Below, piece after piece: positions 6,074-10,858 of a stretch of DNA of 10,858 nt. The notes below the pieces were generated by a model that was given only the letters and a program-made list of their open reading frames with translations, ran no database searches and was not told where the DNA came from. Each line of letters starts with the position of its first letter. Position 1 is the first letter of the stretch. This DNA comes from Actinomycetes bacterium (lineage in GTDB: Bacteria > Actinomycetota > Acidimicrobiia > Acidimicrobiales > RAAP-2), in assembly GCA_021826655.1 (NCBI GenBank), contig JAKAZC010000062.1, positions 1 through 10,858 on the forward strand. Reading direction: 5' to 3'. A program made the position numbers and the translations under genes.

Positions 6074-7300
6074 TCACGCCGGCCGGTCACGCCGGCCGCC
6101 GGCCGATCGGGCCAACAGGGCGAGGTGCGCCCGTACCCCGGCGCCGAAGGGGGTCGGGGTCCCGGCGTAGGAGGAGATCAGCGCCGGACCGGCGGCACAG
6201 CCCCAGGTGTTCCACGTCCACGCGAGATACGAGACCTCGTGGCGGTCGGCCCATGCCATGAACCGGTCGACGAACCTGCTGGCGCAGTCGTTCTCGCCGA
6301 TCTCCCCGGCGACGACCGGCACGGAGCGAGCGACCCGGCCGAGCTGGGTGTTCCAGCACCGCAGCGACGTGCACCCGCTGAAATTGTAGGCGTGGAACCC
6401 GGCCACCAGCTGGTGGGCCGGGTCGTCGGGCCGGTGGGCCGACCACCCGGCGAGGTTCGAGGCGTTCCCCAGCCCGCCGGCGATGATCGGCTGGCGGGCC
6501 CCGGTACCCCGGACCGCGTCGACCAGTTGCTGCATCCCCGCCGTCTGCCAGCCTCCGGGGCTCCGGCACCCGATGAGCCAGCACGACCAGGAGATCCCGT
6601 GGGGTTCGTTGTAGAGGTCGAAGACCACGGCCGGATCGTTCCGGAAGGCGCCGGCCACCGAGCGCCAGAAGGCGATCGAGTGGCCGGCGTCGGCCATGAC
6701 CTGCTGGCCGGTGGCCGGCGTCGTGCCCGGGGCGCTCCAATGCAGGTTCAAGACGACCACCAGCCCCCGGGCCCGGAGCAGGGCGACGTAGGCGGTGATG
6801 GCGCTGCGGTAGGCGGCCCCGCCGTACAGCGGCGAGACCCCGTTCACGCCGAGCCAGCAGTCCTCGTTGAGCGGGATCCGCACGGCGTCGATGTGCCAGG
6901 CCATCATCGCCGAGATCGAGGCGGCATCCGACGGCCCGTCGAAGATGCCCCAGCCCTCTATACAGGCGTATTCGGTTCCCGACCGGTTGACCCCGAGCAG
7001 CCTGATCGGTCGTCCCGAGGCCCCCACCAGCTGGTTGCCCTGCACGTGCACCGCCCGCACCGGGGCCTCGGTCACCACCAGTGGGATCCCGCGCCCCCCG
7101 GTGCGCGAGCCCGTGACGGCGGCGTGGACGCCGATGCCGACCCCGGCTGCCACCAGGACCACGATGGCCACGACGAGGACGCGCAGGGTCCGTTGGCGGT
7201 CCACGGCGTCGGCCGGCCCGGGATCACCGGCCGGCGCCGGCGCCGGCGGCGGCCGCGCCGTGGTGGCCGTGACCCCCCGCTCAGCATGCAGCAGGCGCAC
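6074..7300 (-). CDS. Membrane-anchored GH5 endoglycanase (cellulase/mannanase family)
   Basis: 408-aa retaining beta-glycoside hydrolase of family GH5, which cuts internal beta-1,4 linkages in cellulose, mannan or related glycans. A short Pro/Ala-rich cytoplasmic tail is followed by one membrane helix (39-60), so the catalytic domain sits outside. Visible active-site features: R141 (VRIPLNED), H187-W188 (LNLHWS), acid/base E232 in LYNEPHG, HAY (303-305), and the nucleophile in VVAGEIGEND (E333 most likely), then W361/W363 near the last strand. GTG 7300 is used because GAGG, overlapping the upstream gene's TGA, lies about 7 nt before it. The gap to the GT2 stop is 9 nt, so the two are one operon. 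By analogy with BcsZ beside BcsA it may trim or release the polymer made by that synthase. Substrate unproven. Confidence 0.9.
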   Translation of the reverse strand: MRLLHAERGVTATTARPPPAPAPAGDPGPADAVDRQRTLRVLVVAIVVLVAAGVGIGVHAAVTGSRTGGRGIPLVVTEAPVRAVHVQGNQLVGASGRPIRLLGVNRSGTEYACIEGWGIFDGPSDAASISAMMAWHIDAVRIPLNEDCWLGVNGVSPLYGGAAYRSAITAYVALLRARGLVVVLNLHWSAPGTTPATGQQVMADAGHSIAFWRSVAGAFRNDPAVVFDLYNEPHGISWSCWLIGCRSPGGWQTAGMQQLVDAVRGTGARQPIIAGGLGNASNLAGWSAHRPDDPAHQLVAGFHAYNFSGCTSLRCWNTQLGRVARSVPVVAGEIGENDCASRFVDRFMAWADRHEVSYLAWTWNTWGCAAGPALISSYAGTPTPFGAGVRAHLALLARSAGGRRDRPA

Positions 7301-7309
7301 GGATCGACC

Positions 7310-9280
7310 TCACATCGGTTTGGCGATGACCTCGGACACCTTCTGCCTCCCGAGACCGAAGAACCGGATCCACCCCACGATGACGCCGAAGGTCTCGATG
7401 AGGGCGATCACGTAGATCAATGGGACCAGGAACACGGCCAGGAACCCGAAGGAGCCCGGGCGCTCCGACGCGGAGAGGTTGACCTTCAGCCCCTCGAAGT
7501 AGAGCCAGAAGACGTAGGCCAGGTTCGCGCTCCACAGCGGGATGATCCACGGGCTGACCGGCGAGGTGTTGTTGATGCCGGTCGCATAGGACACCATCAG
7601 CGCCACGCCGACGAATTGCAGCGGCGCGATGCTCCATGTGGCGATGGAGTAGACGAGCGGCAGTTTCCGTTTGAGCTCGAGGCGACGGTTGCACGCCAGG
7701 CGCAACAGGCCTTCGATCCACCGGCGACGTTGCCGGATCAGCTCGCCGATGGAAGGCGGCGAGGCACCGTAGGAGTAGGAGTTGAGCATCGTCGACCGGT
7801 ACGGGTAGCGGCGGGCGAACTCGATGGCGAAGTAGGCATCCTCGATCACGGTGTTCGGGAAGTCCCAGCCGATCTCGTCCTCGATGTCGGCGCGGATGAT
7901 GACGTGCTCGCCGTGCAAGCCGCCCAGCGGGGTTCCGAGCGCGCCGGTGAAGAACGCGAACCGGGTGAGGTCGTCCGCAGGGCGGATGGAGTCCGCCAGC
8001 CGGCAGAACCACGAGGGGGTCAGGTAGTGGGGGAAGGCGAGCACACCCTGGGCCAGGTAGAACCGCCTGCCCTCCTCCTCGATGAACTCTGCCAGGGACG
8101 CGGCGGTGTCGGGGCCGATGTGGGTGTCGTCGTCGAGGTGGTAGACGAAGGTCGACGCGGTGGACTCGCCGGAGATGCGGCGGATCTCCATCGCGTACTG
8201 GTTGGCCCGGGTCTTGAACTGGGCGTGGTGCTCGGTCTCGTAGCTCGCGGGAACGTTCAGGATGCGGACCGGCCGGGCCGGCGGCCCGAGCTCGAGCAGC
8301 CACGCCTCCAGGGGCGCATGGTCGCCGCGACCTTCGGTGATCACGTCGACCCGGAAGTCGTCGAAGTTCCGGGGGAGGTTCACCAGCAGCGACAGCAGCA
8401 CCCGCTGCAGGGCCGCCAGGTTGCCCGGTGCCAGGAGCGTTGGAACGGTCACGATGAGCTGCCGCCGGCTCCTCCCCGGGTATGCGGAGCGCGACATCTT
8501 GCGCGAGTCGACGCGCACCCTGCGATGGCGGGCGCGGCTCTGCTCGAGCGGCGGGTCCTCTCCGGGTGCGTGGTAGACGAACCTGCGGCCGAGCCGGAGG
8601 TAGGTCGCACCGATCGTGCCCACGACGACGATGGGGACGTTCATCGCCCAGGCCACCGAAAGGAAGTAGTTGAGCCACGAGTGGTGCGGGCGGTTGATCC
8701 GGAAGAAGACGACCGTCGTCGCCGCCATCAACGCGGCGAGCACGGGCAGGCGCATCTTGGGCGTCTGGCGGCGCAGGAAGCGGCGCTTCCGCTGGCGGCT
8801 GTGGGTGAGGGCCGTTGCCAGCGACGGGGGAAGCCGCAGGCGGCTCACCCCGTCGAGCCCCGTCGACCTCGGGACGGGGGCTACCGGGGGTTCGCCCGCG
8901 GGCGCCCGGTGGGCGATCGCAGCGCCCGGTGGTGGAGGATCCGGGTCCGGCTCGTCGGGGCGGCCGGCCGCGCCGTCCCGGGGCGGATGCCAGATGCCGT
9001 CGGCGCCGAGCCACCATCCGGCACCGCCGAGCCCGTCGTCCATGGTCCTGACCGGTCTGCAGCCACGCGGCGCACAATTGCCGGGGGAGTGCCAGATGCC
9101 GTCGGTGCCGAGCCACCATCCGGGGCCACCGAGCCCGTGGGCCATGGTCCGTTCCGGAGTGCGGGACCGGTGCCGGGCCCCCCCTTTCGACGGCGCCAGG
9201 GGATCTGGCGGCCCCACGGCGGGCGGCGGGCTCGGGCTGCGGGCTGCGCCGTCCTTGCTCCGAAGATCGACCGTGACCAT
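7310..9280 (-). CDS. Egghead/BRE-3-like GT2 membrane glycosyltransferase with N-terminal WW-type repeats
   Basis: 656 aa from ATG 9280 (GAGG 6 nt upstream); an in-frame GTG at 9301 is less likely. The N-terminal 150 residues are Pro/Gly-rich and disordered, with two copies of GWWLGxDGIWHxP (about 54-66 and 88-100). Two membrane helices follow (about 177-195 and 205-226), then a cytosolic GT-A domain: FKTRANQYA (K356), the DxD-type HLDDDT (D383-D385) binding nucleotide sugar and metal, ADSIRPADD (about 429-437), ED (E480-D481) as likely catalytic base region, and QRRRW (517-521) typical of processive synthases. Three more helical segments lie at about 540-564, 577-595 and 611-638. The motif set matches the Egghead (beta-1,4-mannosyltransferase) branch of GT2 better than BcsA. 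First gene of an operon with the GH5 enzyme; predicted to build and perhaps export a beta-glycan. Confidence 0.88.
   Translation of the reverse strand: MVTVDLRSKDGAARSPSPPPAVGPPDPLAPSKGGARHRSRTPERTMAHGLGGPGWWLGTDGIWHSPGNCAPRGCRPVRTMDDGLGGAGWWLGADGIWHPPRDGAAGRPDEPDPDPPPPGAAIAHRAPAGEPPVAPVPRSTGLDGVSRLRLPPSLATALTHSRQRKRRFLRRQTPKMRLPVLAALMAATTVVFFRINRPHHSWLNYFLSVAWAMNVPIVVVGTIGATYLRLGRRFVYHAPGEDPPLEQSRARHRRVRVDSRKMSRSAYPGRSRRQLIVTVPTLLAPGNLAALQRVLLSLLVNLPRNFDDFRVDVITEGRGDHAPLEAWLLELGPPARPVRILNVPASYETEHHAQFKTRANQYAMEIRRISGESTASTFVYHLDDDTHIGPDTAASLAEFIEEEGRRFYLAQGVLAFPHYLTPSWFCRLADSIRPADDLTRFAFFTGALGTPLGGLHGEHVIIRADIEDEIGWDFPNTVIEDAYFAIEFARRYPYRSTMLNSYSYGASPPSIGELIRQRRRWIEGLLRLACNRRLELKRKLPLVYSIATWSIAPLQFVGVALMVSYATGINNTSPVSPWIIPLWSANLAYVFWLYFEGLKVNLSASERPGSFGFLAVFLVPLIYVIALIETFGVIVGWIRFFGLGRQKVSEVIAKPM
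8988..9055. repeat. Imperfect direct repeat, copy 1 (period 102 bp)
   Basis: Starts with TGCCAGATGCCGTCGG and reaches past CCATGGTCC; it matches 9090-9157 with a fixed offset of 102 bp (34 codons) and no indels. It encodes the second WW-type repeat of the GT2 protein (minus strand). The high DNA identity suggests a fairly recent internal duplication. Confidence 0.8.
9090..9157. repeat. Imperfect direct repeat, copy 2 (period 102 bp)
   Basis: Partner of 8988-9055, encoding the first WW-type repeat of the GT2 protein. Shared blocks include TGCCAGATGCCGTCGG, GCCGAGCCACCATCCGG and CCATGGTCC. Confidence 0.8.
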
Positions 9281-9576
9281 CGATTGCCTCGTCCTCTGCA
9301 CTCGCGGGCGCTGGCTGCCGGCGCCGACGGCGTCGGGAGCAGGAAGTCGACAGGTGACCGATGGAGCCTTCCCCCGCGCGGTTCGCTGGGCGAGCTCGGG
9401 AGCGGCTACGGCGTGTGCTCAGGGTCGGGTACCTTGCGGCCTACCCCCGACCCGGGCGACCAACCGACACCTCCCTTCACGCGTGAAACGACCGTACAAC
9501 GCGCCGGCCGATGCGTGGTTGCGGTTGTCGGAACGTTCGATGGCTGCCTCGTTACGGGCTCGGCGGCATCGACGCG

Positions 9577-9591
9577 CACGTCGTCGACGTG
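9577..9591. promoter_or_regulatory. 15-nt palindrome, candidate operator of the SDR gene
   Basis: CACGTCGTCGACGTG is a perfect palindrome around a single central base (9584). If the SDR transcript starts at its ATG (9625), the centre is at about -41, overlapping the -35 region, where either an activator or a repressor could act. Confidence 0.45.
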
Positions 9592-9612
9592 TCGGGAGAA
9601 CTGCGGGCGAAC

Positions 9613-9618
9613 TATGGT
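9613..9618 (+). promoter_or_regulatory. Predicted -10 of a leaderless SDR transcript
   Basis: TATGGT fits TAnnnT and ends exactly 6 nt before the A of the SDR start codon, the spacing expected when transcription begins at the ATG. No Shine-Dalgarno sequence lies in the 20 bases upstream of that ATG, which supports leaderless translation. Confidence 0.5.
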
Positions 9619-9624
9619 GCCCGC

Positions 9625-10458
9625 ATGACCCCGAAGGTCGCGCTCGTCACCGGTGCCAGCCGTGGCGTCGGGGCCGCAACTGCGGTTGCGCTGGCCGACG
9701 CCGGCTACGCAGTGGCCTGCGCCGCACGCTCGACCCGAGAACACCCGCAGCGGACCCCGGGGACGATCGACGAGGTGGTCGACCGGATCCGCGGCAGCGG
9801 GGGGACGGCGATCGGCGTCCCGGTCGACCTGTCGGACCGGGCCGAGGTGGCGGCGATGGTGGAACGGACGGCGGACGAGCTCGGCCGGCTCGACGTGCTG
9901 GTCAACAACGCGGCGGTGACGTTCGTCGGCGACCTCGACGTTCCCGAGCGCCGCCACGACCTGATCATGGCCATCGACCTCGACGCGCCCCTGGTGGCCT
10001 GCCGGCAGGCGGTTCCGCACCTGCGGGCCTCGGGGGAGGGCCGGATCCTGAACGTGTCGTCGCTCGCCGCCCTGATGCCGTTCCCCGGCAACATGTCGTA
10101 CGGCATCGCCAAGATCGGCCTGGAACGGCTGACCGTCGACCTCGCACGCCAGCTCGCGCCGCTCGGGATCGCGGCGAACGTCTTCCGCATCGACGTCCCC
10201 GTCGCCTCGGAGGGGTTCGTCGCGAACACGCCGAACGCCGACCACGACGGCTGGGAGCCGTCGGAGGTCGCCGCCGAAGGGATCCTCTGGATGCTGCGCC
10301 AGCCGATCGGCTATTCGGGCCGTCGGGAGAGCATGGCCCACCTCGCGCACCGCGAGGGGATCATGCCCTCGGTGGTCGCCCGGGGTGAGCCTCTCACGCC
10401 GACCGAGCTCTACTCGGGTGTCCTCAACCTGCACGAGAACATCTACGAGCACCAGTAG
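9625..10458 (+). CDS. Classical SDR-family NAD(P)-dependent oxidoreductase
   Basis: 277-aa Rossmann-fold dehydrogenase/reductase. Cofactor loop TGASRGVG (9-16), with AARS (33-36) after the second strand and an Arg suggesting NADP(H) preference; VDLSD (67-71) adenine-contact motif; NNAA (94-97); catalytic S146, Y159 and K163 in SSL...SYGIAK. The fourth tetrad residue, normally Asn in the 'vNl' motif, is Asp here (D118 in AIDLDAP). The tail after 190 (RIDVPVASEGF and onward to HENIYEHQ) lacks the usual GxxxxVDGG ending, so it is a divergent branch with its own C-terminus. The substrate, probably an alcohol or ketone, is not assignable. ATG 9625 starts just ahead of the first strand; probably leaderless. 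Convergent with another SDR. Confidence 0.92.
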   Translation: MTPKVALVTGASRGVGAATAVALADAGYAVACAARSTREHPQRTPGTIDEVVDRIRGSGGTAIGVPVDLSDRAEVAAMVERTADELGRLDVLVNNAAVTFVGDLDVPERRHDLIMAIDLDAPLVACRQAVPHLRASGEGRILNVSSLAALMPFPGNMSYGIAKIGLERLTVDLARQLAPLGIAANVFRIDVPVASEGFVANTPNADHDGWEPSEVAAEGILWMLRQPIGYSGRRESMAHLAHREGIMPSVVARGEPLTPTELYSGVLNLHENIYEHQ

Positions 10459-10464
10459 CGGGAA

Positions 10465-10490
10465 CGCCGGCGGGGGAGGTCCCGCCGGTG
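10465..10490. terminator. Bidirectional hairpin between convergent SDR genes
   Basis: CCGGCGGG (10467-10474), GGAGGT loop, CCCGCCGG (10481-10488): a perfect 8-bp stem, extendable to 10 bp (one G-T pair) over 10465-10490. It fills most of the 42-bp gap between two converging genes and has no T run, so it would act as an intrinsic-like stop for both. Confidence 0.6.
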
Positions 10491-10500
10491 CCCCGTGGCG

Positions 10501-10858
10501 TCACGCGTCCGGGATGCCGCCCATGTGCGGGCCGCCGTCGACCGAGATCGTCTGCCCGGTGATGAACGAAGCGGCACCGCTGACGAAGAAGAGGATCGCG
10601 CTGGCCACCTCGTCGGGTCGGCCGAGCCGGCCCAGCGGCGTGCTCGTGGCCATGGTGGACTGGTCGAGGCCGGCAACCTGCCACGCCTCCACCGCCCGCT
10701 CCGAGGCGATGGCGCCGACGGCGATGCAGTTCGCACGGATCCCGTAGGGCCCCCACTCGGCGGCGGTCACCCTGGTGAACATCTGCAGCGCCGCCTTCGA
10801 CGAGGCGTAGTGCGCGCCACCCTTCACCCCGTGCACCCCCGCACCGGAGGAGATGTTG
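10501..10858 (-). CDS. SDR-family oxidoreductase, N-terminus cut by the window edge
   Basis: Only the C-terminal 118 residues are present; the Rossmann nucleotide-binding half lies beyond 10858. The first visible codons read NISSGAGVHGVKGG, followed by HYASSK, giving catalytic Ser (13 residues before Tyr), Tyr and Lys of a classical SDR. The end is textbook: GRLGRPDEVASAILFFVSG, then ITGQTISVDGGPHMGG, the FabG/3-oxoacyl-ACP-reductase-like tail. This differs from the neighbouring SDR, so the two are not recent duplicates. Convergent with that gene across a hairpin. Substrate unknown; a lipid or steroid role is possible given the P450 in the window, but that is inference. Confidence 0.9.
   Translation of the reverse strand, partial: NISSGAGVHGVKGGAHYASSKAALQMFTRVTAAEWGPYGIRANCIAVGAIASERAVEAWQVAGLDQSTMATSTPLGRLGRPDEVASAILFFVSGAASFITGQTISVDGGPHMGGIPDA

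Larger units (their letters stand above)
9281..9624. other. Divergent intergenic region between the GT2 and SDR genes
   Basis: This 344-bp stretch has no convincing gene; open frames across it are GC-driven extensions of neighbours. It holds the GT2 ribosome-binding site (9287-9290), an 8-bp inverted repeat GGGTCGGG/CCCGACCC (9422-9429 and 9446-9453) enclosing a TACCTT hexamer (9430-9435), the octamer palindrome GAACGTTC (9531-9538), a 15-nt palindrome (9577-9591) and the probable SDR -10 (9613-9618). No clear promoter for the GT2-GH5 operon could be picked out. Confidence 0.7.

Noticed and set aside
4758..6077. Open frame of 439 codons on the minus strand
   Set aside because: It is antisense to the VOC protein and the second secreted protein, both well supported by motifs, signal peptide and ribosome-binding sites.
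6062..6108. Inverted repeat GATCGGC...GCCGATC around the GH5 stop
   Set aside because: The arms are 7 bp with a 33-base gap, mostly inside coding sequence; the hairpin at 6035-6050 explains termination better.
6125..9628. Very long open frame on the plus strand (1167 codons)
   Set aside because: It lies opposite the GT2 and GH5 genes, both with full catalytic motifs. The predicted product is a low-complexity Arg/Gly/Asp/Pro mix with no domain, as expected from antisense of GC-rich coding DNA.
8670..10388. Open frame of 572 codons on the plus strand
   Set aside because: It overlaps the GT2 N-terminus in antisense and the SDR in a wrong frame, and the product is Arg/Pro-rich with no recognisable domain.
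1..10858. Mobile elements, CRISPR arrays, tRNA or rRNA genes
   Set aside because: No transposase or integrase motifs, terminal repeats, regularly spaced repeats or tRNA-like folds were recognised. The only direct repeat is the 102-bp period inside the GT2 gene.

Overview
The window comes from a high-GC Gram-positive bacterium, most likely an actinomycete close to the Acidimicrobiia. This is inferred from the strong G/C bias at third codon positions, GTG starts, TAnnnT-type -10 elements, a probable leaderless gene, the short 'GWWxGxDGxWHxP' motif typical of actinobacterial membrane proteins, and the mix of P450, SDR and VOC enzymes. No RNA genes, insertion sequences, integrases or CRISPR arrays were seen.

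Left part (1-5094): a cytochrome P450 (minus) is divergent from a secreted lipoprotein (PKD-like plus DUF6636-like domains). The lipoprotein converges, 10 bp apart, on a GT1/MGT-type glycosyltransferase (minus) whose frame is broken twice. The glycosyltransferase is divergent from a two-gene unit of secreted proteins of unknown function; the first is broken at a G7 tract just after its signal peptide and the second overlaps its end. Both divergent intergenic regions carry a GGGAC-type box resembling the mycobacterial DevR/DosR site, about 31 bp upstream of a similar GAnGAT hexamer. This hints at shared stress or hypoxia control of the surface-protein genes.

Middle (5187-9280): a tandem VOC-fold protein (plus) converges on a two-gene minus-strand operon. 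That operon encodes an Egghead/BRE-3-like processive-type GT2 membrane glycosyltransferase with two N-terminal WW-type repeats, followed 9 nt later by a membrane-anchored GH5 endoglycanase. It has the logic of a synthase plus polymer-trimming hydrolase (compare BcsA with BcsZ), but with a different synthase family. It is the best candidate here for an undescribed system: a bacterial beta-glycan or mannan surface polysaccharide module.

Right part (9281-10858): a 344-bp divergent intergenic region, then a classical SDR oxidoreductase that looks leaderless, with a 15-nt palindrome in its promoter and an unusual Asp in place of the tetrad Asn. It converges across a strong hairpin terminator on a second SDR cut by the window edge. 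The P450, the SDRs and the VOC protein fit a lipid, steroid or xenobiotic catabolic lifestyle, but no substrate can be assigned.

Three frame breaks lie within 1 kb (near 2700, 2800-2805 and 3694-3700). Each could be mended by one added base and two sit in G runs, so assembly or read error must be weighed against true gene decay.
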